DNA of 32,202 nt, from contig CAXBPY010000037.1 in the NCBI GenBank assembly GCA_963977675.1, forward strand, positions 1-32,202, written 5' to 3'. The notes under the pieces were generated by a model. That model was not told the DNA's origin. It made no database searches and saw nothing but the letters and a program-made list of their open reading frames with translations. A program made the translations under genes and the position numbers. Source of the stretch: CAXBPY01 sp003455275. GTDB taxonomy: Bacteria; Bacteroidota; Bacteroidia; Chitinophagales; UBA10324. Position 1 is the first letter of the stretch. Every line of letters begins with the position of its first letter. This document shows positions 15,084-23,700 of the stretch, one piece after another.

Positions 15084-16202
15084 TTATCCATTCACCATGA
15101 TTGGCATCACGAGCATCAGCGTGTTTTCTTTCTCATCGCTTTGTGTGGGTGAAAGCAGAGCAGCGCGTGTTGGTGTGCTCATTTCAAACTGAACTTCATC
15201 AGTGTTTATTGCTGAAAGAATTTCAGTGAGGAATCTGCCGTTAAAAGCAATTTCCATATCATCGCCATTATAGTTGCAAACTAATTTCTCTGTTGCTTCA
15301 TTACTGAAATCCAAATCGCGCGCGGTAATGGTGAGTCCGCTTCCTTTCAAATCAAATGAAACCTGGTGAGTGGTTTTATTGGCGAAGATGATCAAGCGGC
15401 GAAGCGCATTCAATATTTCATTGCTGTTGATGATAAGCTTGTTTGGATTATCAGAAGGAATAACAGCATTGTAATCAGGGAAACGCGCATCAATGAGGCG
15501 GCAGATAAGATTCACGCTGCCGAAACTGAAGAATGCATTACTTGCATTGTAAGAAATTGTAACCTGGGTATCCTCTGTTGGAAGTGCTCCATTGATAAGC
15601 TGAAGTGCTTTGCGCGGCACAATAAAATTTGCAGCGCTGGTGCTTCTTGTGTCGTTGCGTTTGTAGCGAACGAGCTTGTGCGCATCGGTGCTCACGAAAG
15701 TGATTCCTTCCTTATTGATCTCGAAATTAACTCCGGTCATGGCAGGCCGAAGTTCATCGCTACCAACAGCGAACAAACATTTGCTGATTGCATTGCGCAG
15801 CACAACTGAACTGATTTTTACATCCTTAATATCTTCAGCAACCGGAATGCGCGGGTAATCATCTCCGTTCTCACCGGTGAGTTTATACTTTCCGTTGTCG
15901 CTCGTAATTTCTATTCCGTAATTCTGTTCATCAATGCTGAATGTGAGCGGTTGCTCCGGAAGTGTTTTCAAAATGTTCATCAGCATCCGCGCCGGTATGG
16001 CAATCTTTCCGTCTTCGCGCGCTTCGACTTCAAGCTCAGTGCTCATACTGGTTTCAAGGTCGGTACTGAACATGGTGAGCTTTCCCTTGCTGATATCAAA
16101 AAGAAAATCTTCGAGAATGGGGAGAACAGTGTTGGTACTTACAACTCCGTCGATCAGCGATAATTGTTTCAGTAGTGCGCCGGTTGATACAATAAATTTC
16201 AT
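15084..16202 (-). CDS. dnaN: DNA polymerase III sliding clamp (beta subunit)
   Basis: Ring-shaped processivity clamp of the replisome. 372 residues from the ATG at 16202 (MKFIVSTGALLKQL), where members of the family normally begin. An ATG at 16229 adds nine residues (MSTKKSKGT) and cannot be excluded. All three clamp domains are present: TVLPILEDFLFDI and TDLETSMS in the first; DELRPAMTGVNFEI, FVSTDAHKLVRYKR and PRKALQLI in the second; ARFPDYNAVIP, NEILNALRRLIIFA and the closing LMLVMPIMVNG in the third. dnaA is not nearby. Confidence 0.97.
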   Translation of the reverse strand: MKFIVSTGALLKQLSLIDGVVSTNTVLPILEDFLFDISKGKLTMFSTDLETSMSTELEVEAREDGKIAIPARMLMNILKTLPEQPLTFSIDEQNYGIEITSDNGKYKLTGENGDDYPRIPVAEDIKDVKISSVVLRNAISKCLFAVGSDELRPAMTGVNFEINKEGITFVSTDAHKLVRYKRNDTRSTSAANFIVPRKALQLINGALPTEDTQVTISYNASNAFFSFGSVNLICRLIDARFPDYNAVIPSDNPNKLIINSNEILNALRRLIIFANKTTHQVSFDLKGSGLTITARDLDFSNEATEKLVCNYNGDDMEIAFNGRFLTEILSAINTDEVQFEMSTPTRAALLSPTQSDEKENTLMLVMPIMVNG

Positions 16203-16300
16203 GGTGCCTTTGGATTTTTTTGTGCTCATGGGTGCGAATTAAATGAATTTTCTATTCAGAAGTTTTTAGCTCTTAAAAATCAAAACGAAGAGCGAAATTT

Positions 16301-17329
16301 TTACAACTTCAACTGAACATAAGCCGGAAGATGATCGCTGTAGCCGCCGGAATATTTCACGCCTTCATAAGTGCGCCACGGCTCGCTTGCACCTTTGTCG
16401 TTCGTTTTAAAAAGCCAGTCGGGACGAAAAATTTTTGCATCAGAATACACGGGTTCTTTTCCTCCGTTCTTCTTAACAAGGTTGTCAGAAATAATTATCT
16501 GATCAAATAAATCCTGCGAGCCGTTGTAATACAGCGAACCGGTTTTTGTTCTAGTATGAATGAGAAAAGAAGGATTGAAGAGCGAAGAATTTTTTTCGCT
16601 CACCACATTTGAATCAGCCTGCAAAATCATATGTACACTTTTATTATCCGGATTGTCGTTCAAATCTCCCATCACAATAATTTCTGCTGAAGGATGTGCC
16701 ATTGCAAATTGATTCACTGCACTGCGAAGCGCAGCAGCAGCAGCAATTCTTTTCGGTTCGCTTTGTTCGGCTCCGCCGCGGCGCGAAGGCCAGTGATTAA
16801 TGAAGAAGCAAACAGTGTCGTGATTGGCAACGGTTCCTTCCACCTGCAGTATATCGCGAGTCCTGAATGCTGTGTCATCATCCAGCGAAACATGTATAGC
16901 ATGATAACCAATGAGATTGAATTTATCTTTTCGATAAAGAAACGCGACATCAATTCCGCGCGGGTCAGGTGAGTTGATGTGAACGATTTCAAAATTGAAT
17001 GGAAGCAGTTGAACATTCTTCACTAAGTCCTTCAGCACATTTTTATTCTCAACTTCTGAAAGCCCGATGAAATCAGGTGCGATCGATGAAATCACTTTTG
17101 CCAGGTGCTCCACCTTAGTTTGATAGCGAACGGAAGTCCACTGGTCTTTTCCGGCGGGTGTAAATTCTTCGTCCTGAACATCGAGGTCGTTAATGGTATC
17201 GAAAAAATTTTCGCAGTTGTAAAAAGCAATTCGGTAGCCATCCGGTTTTTTCGTCGCGGATTTCTGAAAAGTAAAAGCTGCAAGCAGCAGGGCGAGGAAG
17301 AAGGTTGAAGGCAGAAAAAATTTATTCAC
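16301..17329 (-). CDS. Exported endonuclease/exonuclease/phosphatase family protein
   Basis: Metal-dependent phosphoesterase fold (EEP), 342 residues from GTG at 17329, which gives a signal peptide VNKFFLPSTFFLALLLAAFT and lies 10 bases after the upstream stop. An ATG at 17380 is also in frame but runs 41 bases into the queD-like gene. Catalytic motifs are intact: AFYNCENFF (Asn, Glu), IGLSEVEN, CFFINHWPSRRGG, IVMGDLNDNP and YSDHLPAYV (Asp-His pair). Members of this branch are exported nucleases or phosphatases; the substrate cannot be told from sequence. Probably cotranscribed with the queD-like gene. Confidence 0.9.
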   Translation of the reverse strand: MNKFFLPSTFFLALLLAAFTFQKSATKKPDGYRIAFYNCENFFDTINDLDVQDEEFTPAGKDQWTSVRYQTKVEHLAKVISSIAPDFIGLSEVENKNVLKDLVKNVQLLPFNFEIVHINSPDPRGIDVAFLYRKDKFNLIGYHAIHVSLDDDTAFRTRDILQVEGTVANHDTVCFFINHWPSRRGGAEQSEPKRIAAAAALRSAVNQFAMAHPSAEIIVMGDLNDNPDNKSVHMILQADSNVVSEKNSSLFNPSFLIHTRTKTGSLYYNGSQDLFDQIIISDNLVKKNGGKEPVYSDAKIFRPDWLFKTNDKGASEPWRTYEGVKYSGGYSDHLPAYVQLKL

Positions 17330-17339
17330 AGGAAAGTGT

Positions 17340-17747
17340 TTAGGCAGGGTATTCAACAATATTGTTTTCAGTTTCGGCAAGAAGAATTTTTAGCTCGAGT
17401 TTTTGATCAAGTTTCGGTTTCAGCAATTCATAAATCACGCGTGCTATATTTTCTGCCGAAGGATTCAACTCTCGAAATTCTATTGTATCAAGATTCAGAT
17501 TCTGATGATCGAAGCGGTCGAGTATTTCTGATTTTATTAGTTCACTGAGCATGCGCAAATCAACCACGAACCCGGTGGTAGAATCCACCTCGCCGGTCAC
17601 CTTCACAGTGAGTTTATAATTGTGACCGTGAAAATTCGGATTCGCACAAACACCAAATACCTCTCGGTTTTTTTCGTCGCTCCAGTCTTTTCGGTATAGG
17701 CGGTGGGCGGCATTAAACCGTTCCACGCGCATCACAGTTGTTTTCAT
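17340..17747 (-). CDS. 6-pyruvoyl-tetrahydropterin / 6-carboxytetrahydropterin synthase family
   Basis: 135-residue zinc enzyme acting on dihydroneopterin triphosphate. Zinc ligands are His15 (AAHRL), His40 and His42 (FHGHNY). The catalytic cysteine is Cys34, with Asp80-His81 (FDHQNL) and Glu125 (AETENNIV). The spacing is Cx5HGH (CANPNFHGH), as in animal 6-pyruvoyl-tetrahydropterin synthases (CNNPNGHGH), not the Cx3HGH of E. coli QueD. It could therefore serve pterin-cofactor synthesis rather than, or as well as, queuosine. It is commonly annotated queD by family. Followed after 10 bases by the exported EEP protein. Confidence 0.9.
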   Translation of the reverse strand: MKTTVMRVERFNAAHRLYRKDWSDEKNREVFGVCANPNFHGHNYKLTVKVTGEVDSTTGFVVDLRMLSELIKSEILDRFDHQNLNLDTIEFRELNPSAENIARVIYELLKPKLDQKLELKILLAETENNIVEYPA

Positions 17748-17850
17748 TTTATTGGATTAAAAAATTTTTTCAGGGCAAAGTTGAACAGGATTAATTGCAG
17801 AGCAAGAAAATTGTGGATTAGTATTGTTATCAGAATCTTAATCTTCACCA

Positions 17851-18387
17851 ATGAAAACCCTTCTCATTTCCTTCGCACTTATGCTCTCATTTTTCCAAAC
17901 ACAAAAATCAATTTACGATTACAAGTTTCCTGCACTCGACGGAAAATCGGAAATCAACCTTGCTGACTACAAGGGAAAGAAAATCCTGATTGTGAATGTT
18001 GCCTCTGAGTGCGGCTACACTTACCAGTATGAGGACCTGGAAAAGCTCTATGAAAAATACAAAGACAAAATGGTGCTCATTGGTTTTCCATGCAATCAGT
18101 TTGGATTTCAGGAACCAGGATCGCCTGAAGAGATTCAGAAATTTTGCACAGAGAAATACAATGTCACATTTCCACTCGCAGCAAAAATTGATGTGAAGGG
18201 CGATAAGCAATGTCCGCTCTATCAATGGCTCACGCACAAGCAACTCAACGGAAAAGAGGATTCAGAAGTGAGTTGGAACTTTAACAAGTATCTCATTGAT
18301 GAAAAAGGAAATTACATCGCTCACTTTACTTCGAAAATAAAACCATTCGACTCGTTGCTGGTGAGTGCTATTGAGAAGAGTTATTGA
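17851..18387 (+). CDS. Glutathione peroxidase family (thioredoxin-dependent type)
   Basis: 178-residue peroxidase reducing hydrogen peroxide or lipid hydroperoxides. An N-terminal hydrophobic stretch (MKTLLISFALMLSFF) suggests export or membrane anchoring. Peroxidatic Cys54 lies in NVASECGYTYQY, and the tetrad partners are Gln83 in FPCNQFGFQEPG and Trp in VSWNFNKYL. A third cysteine (KFCTEKY, Cys99) is where the resolving cysteine of thioredoxin-dependent glutathione peroxidases sits, so glutathione is probably not the reductant. Divergent from the queD-like gene. Confidence 0.94.
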   Translation: MKTLLISFALMLSFFQTQKSIYDYKFPALDGKSEINLADYKGKKILIVNVASECGYTYQYEDLEKLYEKYKDKMVLIGFPCNQFGFQEPGSPEEIQKFCTEKYNVTFPLAAKIDVKGDKQCPLYQWLTHKQLNGKEDSEVSWNFNKYLIDEKGNYIAHFTSKIKPFDSLLVSAIEKSY

Positions 18388-18443
18388 GGATTTTGTTTTC
18401 GATTTTGTATAAGCGATGATTACTTTTAGAGGATAATTTTTCT

Positions 18444-18686
18444 GTGAAAAAAATATTTGCTACTCTGATTCTTGTTTGCTCGCTTGCGGTTTGTAGGGCG
18501 CAGTGGGTGACTATACCCGACCCGAATTTTGTTGCGTGGCTGCAAGCACATTGTTCAAGTGGAATGAATGGAAATTTGATGGATACTACAAGTGGTTATT
18601 TTGAGCGTCACACCTCCGGGGTTTTGATTTTCATTTTTCTTTTTTCTAAAATCATTTCATCCACTCGGGATAGTTTCATGATTTGA
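18444..18686 (+). pseudogene. Truncated 5' remnant of a secreted repeat protein
   Basis: The first 50 or so residues look like the start of a secreted leucine-rich-repeat-type protein of Bacteroidota: a signal peptide MKKIFATLILVCSLAVCRAQ, then WVTIPDPNFVAWLQAHCSSG and MNGNLMDTTS. After about base 18593 the resemblance stops. The frame runs through unrelated, hydrophobic AT-rich sequence (FERHTSGVLIFIFLFSKII) to a stop at 18686. No repeats and no sorting domain follow before the amine oxidase gene. GTG start at 18444. Read as a 3'-deleted gene; an 80-residue secreted peptide is the alternative. Confidence 0.6.
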
Positions 18687-18762
18687 TTTTTTTCTTTCGT
18701 CGAAAAAATTATCTGCCAGAAAAAATTTCTTCTACTTTCATTCTCAAAAAAATAATTCGCCT

Positions 18763-20454
18763 ATGAGCCGCCACCAACAATCACGCACTGAGCTACTTCG
18801 CTCGCTGAGAAAAGCTTTTCAACTTGCTGTGCTTTCTCAGAAAAAAAATTCTCCTCCGGTAGATGAACTGGCTGATATGATCTCGCAACCGCGCAGTGCT
18901 TCGCGAAGAAATTTTTTAAGCAACACTGCAAAAGCTGGATTAGTGTTTGGGGCTGCAGGATTAATTAATGCCTGTAAAAAAGGAAGCGATGCCTTAATGG
19001 AAACTGCCGGCATCAATGGAATGAAGAATGAAAGTTGCAATATGAATATTGTAATTGTAGGCGCAGGAATGGCGGGGCTTAATTGCTGTTATCAACTCAA
19101 AAAACAAGGCATTGGCTCCAAAGTTTATGAAGCCAGCACTCGTGTTGGTGGAAGAATTTTTACAGCAAGCAATATCATGGCTCCGGGACTTACAACTGAA
19201 CTCGGAGGCGAATTCATTGACAGCATTCATACTGATATGATTCACCTCGCCCAGGAATTCAATCTTCCGCTAATTGACACTTTTGCTCCCAGCGAAACCT
19301 CTCTCGTGTATCAGGATTATTTTTTCAACGGACAACATTATTCCCTTCAGGAGGTGATAGATGCATTTCTTCCTTATGCTTCACAGATTCAAAGCGACAT
19401 TAATTCTCTGCCGAATGTGATTGTTTACAATAACTATGGCAATGCAGATTTTTACGACAACCAATCCATTTCTCAGTATTTTGATTCCATTGGTATGACG
19501 GGATGGATTCGTGAAGCGCTTGAAGTAGCTTACCTTACAGAGTATGGCCGCGAAGTAGATGATCAATCAGCAATTAATTTTCTTTATCTCTTCTCTCCTG
19601 ATACTTCTGCAGGAACCTTCGACATTTTTGGTGAGAGCGATGAGCGCTACAAAATTTCAGGCGGCAATCAGCTGGTGATAAATAAAATTTATGAGCAGGT
19701 GCAAACAAGTGTTACACTGGAGCGGAAACTGGTTAAACTTTCAAAGCTCGCTAACAACACATACAAACTATGGTTTGAAAAACCGAACGGCACAACAATT
19801 CAGATTACGGCTGATGCAGTAGTGCTCACGCTTCCATTTACCATTTTGCGAACAGTTGATCTTTCAGGAGTAACTCTTCCTTCATGGAAAACCAATGCAA
19901 TTCAAAATCTTGGTTACGGTACTAATGCGAAACTTATGCTTGGATTTAATTCACGCTACTGGCGATCTCAAGGATATACCGGCTACAATTTTTCTGACAC
20001 CGGAATGCAAACAGGTTGGGATAACAGCGAACTGCAAGGCGGTATCAAGGGTGGCTATACTGTTTTTCTGGGAGGAAACCTTGGAATTGATTTAGGGAGC
20101 GGAACTGCTGAATCACAGAAAAATATTTACTTGCCAAAACTTGAACAGATATGGAATGGTATTTCATCTCAGTATAATGGCAATGTTCAGCGGATGCAAT
20201 GGCCTTCGCAGCCATACACACTCGGGAGTTATGCGTGTTACCGGCCGGGGCAGTTTCAAACCATTTGTGGTGCAGAGCGAAAAGAAGTTGGCAATTTATT
20301 TTTTGCAGGCGAACACTGCTCACTCAATTTCCAGGGATATATGAATGGCGCTGCTGAAACCGGAAAGCGGGCTGCAAGTAAAATTATTGAAACACTTTGC
20401 GGTGGCGGCGGAAGGGTGGAAGAAGAAGCTGAAGGGAAAGTGATGCAGTATTAA
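18763..20454 (+). CDS. Tat-exported flavin monoamine oxidase family protein
   Basis: FAD-dependent amine oxidase fold, 563 residues. A 46-residue N-terminal helical, charged leader precedes a twin-arginine motif SRRNFLS (47-53), a hydrophobic stretch, and LINAC with Cys71 as a possible lipidation site. The Rossmann motif is IVIVGAGMAGLNCCYQL (Gly100, Gly102, Gly105), followed by VYEASTRVGGRI. The C-terminal FAD motif is NLFFAGEHCSLNFQGYMNGAAETGKRAA. Tat export fits a protein that binds FAD before crossing the membrane. The substrate could be an amine or an amino acid; sequence alone does not say. The long leader is unusual for a Tat signal. Confidence 0.9.
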   Translation: MSRHQQSRTELLRSLRKAFQLAVLSQKKNSPPVDELADMISQPRSASRRNFLSNTAKAGLVFGAAGLINACKKGSDALMETAGINGMKNESCNMNIVIVGAGMAGLNCCYQLKKQGIGSKVYEASTRVGGRIFTASNIMAPGLTTELGGEFIDSIHTDMIHLAQEFNLPLIDTFAPSETSLVYQDYFFNGQHYSLQEVIDAFLPYASQIQSDINSLPNVIVYNNYGNADFYDNQSISQYFDSIGMTGWIREALEVAYLTEYGREVDDQSAINFLYLFSPDTSAGTFDIFGESDERYKISGGNQLVINKIYEQVQTSVTLERKLVKLSKLANNTYKLWFEKPNGTTIQITADAVVLTLPFTILRTVDLSGVTLPSWKTNAIQNLGYGTNAKLMLGFNSRYWRSQGYTGYNFSDTGMQTGWDNSELQGGIKGGYTVFLGGNLGIDLGSGTAESQKNIYLPKLEQIWNGISSQYNGNVQRMQWPSQPYTLGSYACYRPGQFQTICGAERKEVGNLFFAGEHCSLNFQGYMNGAAETGKRAASKIIETLCGGGGRVEEEAEGKVMQY

Positions 20455-20504
20455 ATTTCCGTGTGAATTTTTTCTTGTTGTTGTAAAAAAAACTAAATCA
20501 ATTA

Positions 20505-21281
20505 ATGCCTTCTCAAATATCTCTGATCACATATAATGTAAACGGAATCCGCGCTGCCATGAAAAAAGGTTTGACGGATTGGCTGAAAGAAAACAAATAC
20601 GACATTGTATTGATGCAGGAAACAAAAGCGCAGCCGGAGCAAATTGATGTGAAAGAATTCGAACAACTCGGTTACCATCACTTCTGGTTTTCGGCTGAGA
20701 AAAAAGGATACAGCGGTGTGGGCATTCTCACTAAAATAAAACCAGACCAAATCAAACTCGGAATCTCGAATGATAAATATGATAATGAAGGTCGCGTAAT
20801 TCGAATGGATATTGGCGACACCACTTTCATCAACACTTATTTCCCGAGCGGAACATCTGGTGATGTTCGACAGGAATTCAAGTTTGAATTTTTAAATGAT
20901 TACCTCAACTGGTTGAATGATTTCAGGAAGAAAAGAAAAAAAATTATTCTCTCAGGCGATTACAATATCTGTCACAATGAAATTGACATTCACGATCCGA
21001 AAGGAAATAAAAACTCTTCAGGGTTTCTTCCTGAAGAGCGCGCATGGATGACAAAATTTTTTGAGAGCGGCTGGGTAGATACTTTCCGCCGGTTCAATCA
21101 ATCGCCGCATCAATATACCTGGTGGAGTAATTTTTTTAATGCACGCGCCAACAACAAGGGCTGGCGGATTGATTACCACAACGCGACCAGGGAATTGGAA
21201 AATGATTTAGTGTCTTCAGAAATTCTTCCTGATGTAAAACACAGCGACCATTGTCCGGTGCTGCTGAAAATAAAATTGTAA
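20505..21281 (+). CDS. xth: Exodeoxyribonuclease III
   Basis: AP endonuclease and 3'-5' exonuclease of base excision repair, 258 residues. Complete active site: SLITYNVNGIRAA, LMQETKAQ (metal-binding Glu), YSGVGILTK, INTYFPSG, LSGDYNICHNEIDIH (Asp, Asn), SGFLPEERAW, WRIDYH and VKHSDHCPVLL (Asp-His). Cytoplasmic, no signal. The stop TAA (21279-21281) directly abuts the stop of convergent nadD, giving TAATTA with no spacer. Confidence 0.96.
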   Translation: MPSQISLITYNVNGIRAAMKKGLTDWLKENKYDIVLMQETKAQPEQIDVKEFEQLGYHHFWFSAEKKGYSGVGILTKIKPDQIKLGISNDKYDNEGRVIRMDIGDTTFINTYFPSGTSGDVRQEFKFEFLNDYLNWLNDFRKKRKKIILSGDYNICHNEIDIHDPKGNKNSSGFLPEERAWMTKFFESGWVDTFRRFNQSPHQYTWWSNFFNARANNKGWRIDYHNATRELENDLVSSEILPDVKHSDHCPVLLKIKL

Positions 21282-21857
21282 TTATTTCAGGTAAAACCTG
21301 CTGAGCAGAATTTCCTTCTCAACTTTTTCAGGAAGAAAATTCTTAGCTGATTTTTTTTCTTCAATCATTTTTCGAATATCGGTTGAAGAAATTTCCATCA
21401 ATGGTGATGAAAGAATTTTCACATGGGCATTTTTAGTTAGCTGAGTTTTTATTTTTTCAGTCCTGGGGTAAACCAGGATTTCATAGCTGCTCAATATTTT
21501 TTCGTAATCCTTCCAGCGCTCAAACTTTTCTAAATTATCAGAACCCATGATAAGTGAAAATTCATTCTGAGGAAACTTCTTCTTCAATTCATCAAGAGTA
21601 TTGATTGTATAACTGGGAAGCGGAAGATTAAACTCTGTGTCACACGCTTTGAAATCAGGTTTTCCTTCAATTGCAAGCTGAACCAAATGAAGCCGCGCCT
21701 TATCAAACAGCAACTCCATGTTTTTCTTCAATGGATTCTGCGGACTGACAACGAACCATATTTTTTTCAAATCAGTATTCTTCAGCACAAACTCCGCAAC
21801 TGAAATATGTCCGTTGTGAATGGGATTAAATGTGCCGAAGTAGAGTCCGATTTTCAT
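21282..21857 (-). CDS. nadD: Nicotinate-nucleotide adenylyltransferase
   Basis: Adenylates nicotinate mononucleotide in NAD synthesis. 191 residues. The nucleotidyltransferase motif is GLYFGTFNPIHNGHISVAE at the N-terminus, WFVVSPQNPLKK gives the substrate loop, FSLIMGSDNLEKFERWKDY the family's middle motif, and EISSTDIRKMIEE the ATP-binding ISSTxIR motif. Starts nine bases after the aspS stop, so the two form an operon. Confidence 0.96.
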   Translation of the reverse strand: MKIGLYFGTFNPIHNGHISVAEFVLKNTDLKKIWFVVSPQNPLKKNMELLFDKARLHLVQLAIEGKPDFKACDTEFNLPLPSYTINTLDELKKKFPQNEFSLIMGSDNLEKFERWKDYEKILSSYEILVYPRTEKIKTQLTKNAHVKILSSPLMEISSTDIRKMIEEKKSAKNFLPEKVEKEILLSRFYLK

Positions 21858-21866
21858 TACATAAAA

Positions 21867-23600
21867 TTAACTCAGTCCTAAATCCTTCTTCAGTTTCGAA
21901 TCAATATCGGAGGGAGCATCGAGCATCATGTCGCGACCGGCATTGTTTTTCGGGAATGCAATGAAGTCGCGGATGTAATCGAGATTGGAAATTACAATGG
22001 AGCAAAACCGATCGAACCCAAAAGCAATTCCTCCATGCGGAGGCGCTCCGTATTCAAATGCATTGAGAATAAATCCGAATTTAAAATTCGCTTCTTCGGG
22101 TGTGAGTCCAAGCAGTGAAAACATTTTCTCCTGTTTCTCTCGGTTATGAATGCGGATACTTCCGCTCGAAAGTTCAACTCCGTTAATCACCACATCATAC
22201 GCATTGGCGCGAACCGCACCTGGATTTGATTGGAGCAATTCATCATCTTCATTTTTCCATGAGGTGAAAGGATGATGCATGGCGTTGAATCTTTTTTCTT
22301 CTTCATCCCACTCAAGCAATGGAAAATCCAAAACCCACAGCGGTTTGAATTCATTTGCATTGCGAAGCCCGAGACGATTTCCCAATTCGAGCCGCAGCTC
22401 GCTCATTGCTTTTCTTGTTTTTGCAAGCGGACCGGAGAGAATCAAAATCAAATCGCCCGACTTCGCCTTGCAGTATTCAGCAATTTTTTTCAAATCATCT
22501 GCAGAATAAAATTTATCTACTGAAGATTTGAATGTTCCATCGGTGTTGCACTTAATGAAAACCAATCCGCCTGCACCAATCTGCGGGCGCTTCACCCATT
22601 CAGTGAGTTCGTCGGTTTGTTTGCGCGTGTATTCGCTGCATCCTTCTGCAACAATTGCAATCACTGCTTCTGCATCGTCAAACACCTTAAAATTTTTTCC
22701 TGAAACAACTTCCTTGATTTCCTGAAGTTTCATTTCAAATCTTAAGTCAGGTTTGTCGTTGCCATAGTATTTCAAACAATCAGCGTAACTCATTCTCGGA
22801 AAATCTCCAAGGTCAAGTCCGCGCACTTTTTTGAAAACATATTTCACCATTCCCTCGAACATTTGCAACACATCTTCCTGCTCAACAAAAGACATCTCAC
22901 AATCTATCTGCGTGAATTCAGGTTGTCTATCTGCACGCAAATCTTCATCGCGAAAGCAGCGAACGATTTGATAATACTTATCGAAGCCCGCCACCATTAA
23001 CAGTTGCTTAAATGTTTGTGGTGATTGAGGCAGCGCATAAAAATTTCCAGGACTCAATCTCGATGGAACAACAAAATCTCTCGCACCTTCGGGAGTTGAT
23101 TTAATCAACACTGGAGTTTCTACATCCGCAAAACCTTGTGCATCCATATACTCACGCACAGCTCGAGCAACCTGATGGCGCTTCAGTAAATTTTCTTTAA
23201 TCACATTGCGGCGCAAATCGAGGTAGCGATATTTCATTCTTATATCATCGCCTCCATCGGTTTCATCTTCAATTGTGAACGGTGGAAGTTTTGATTCATT
23301 CAGCACATCAAGTTTTTCTACTTTGATTTCAATATCGCCGGTAGGCATTTGTGCGTTCTTGCTTGCGCGCTCATTCACAATTCCTGTTGCAGCAATTACA
23401 AATTCGCGACCGAGTGATTTTGCTTTTTCTGCGAGCGGAGAATTGCTGTCGAAAAAAAGTTGAGTGATTCCATAACGGTCTCGCAGGTCAATGAAAATTA
23501 AATTGCCAAGATTGCGCACGCGCTGCACCCATCCGGCAAGCGTTACAGTTTTACCAATATGTTCTGCTCTCAATTCACCACAAGTATTTGTCCGATACAT
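21867..23600 (-). CDS. aspS: Aspartyl-tRNA synthetase
   Basis: Class II synthetase, 577 residues, bacterial type. The N-terminal OB-fold (TVTLAGWVQRVRNLGNLIFI) binds the anticodon, motif 1 lies around VARAVREYMDAQGFADVETP, and motif 2 is YYQIVRCFRDEDLRADRQPEFTQ. The bacterial GAD insertion spans roughly residues 300-410, and motif 3 is GGIAFGFDRF. Full length and apparently intact. It leads the aspS-nadD unit. A copy of the 36-base repeat lies 37 bases upstream of its start. Confidence 0.97.
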   Translation of the reverse strand: MYRTNTCGELRAEHIGKTVTLAGWVQRVRNLGNLIFIDLRDRYGITQLFFDSNSPLAEKAKSLGREFVIAATGIVNERASKNAQMPTGDIEIKVEKLDVLNESKLPPFTIEDETDGGDDIRMKYRYLDLRRNVIKENLLKRHQVARAVREYMDAQGFADVETPVLIKSTPEGARDFVVPSRLSPGNFYALPQSPQTFKQLLMVAGFDKYYQIVRCFRDEDLRADRQPEFTQIDCEMSFVEQEDVLQMFEGMVKYVFKKVRGLDLGDFPRMSYADCLKYYGNDKPDLRFEMKLQEIKEVVSGKNFKVFDDAEAVIAIVAEGCSEYTRKQTDELTEWVKRPQIGAGGLVFIKCNTDGTFKSSVDKFYSADDLKKIAEYCKAKSGDLILILSGPLAKTRKAMSELRLELGNRLGLRNANEFKPLWVLDFPLLEWDEEEKRFNAMHHPFTSWKNEDDELLQSNPGAVRANAYDVVINGVELSSGSIRIHNREKQEKMFSLLGLTPEEANFKFGFILNAFEYGAPPHGGIAFGFDRFCSIVISNLDYIRDFIAFPKNNAGRDMMLDAPSDIDSKLKKDLGLS

Positions 23601-23636
23601 TTTTTGTTATAGAAAATTTTTAAGTGCCGCGAAGCT

Positions 23637-23677
23637 AATTTGAAGATTTGGAGATTTGATAATTTGAAGATGAATAC
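23637..23677. repeat. Second copy of the 36-base GATTTG/AATTTGAAG repeat
   Basis: Bases 23637-23672 match 1601-1636 with a single mismatch (AT for AA in the middle), and flanking similarity continues for a few bases (GAATAC). The unit is itself built from shorter AATTTGAAG and GATTTG pieces. It sits in the 100-base gap between the ABC exporter 3' end and aspS. Confidence 0.85.
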
Positions 23678-23700
23678 TTGTTGTCTTTTACTGATTAATT

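Noticed and set aside
15366..15809. 147-codon plus-strand open frame opposite dnaN
   Set aside because: It is fully contained within a conserved replication gene, has no start context, and resembles no protein.
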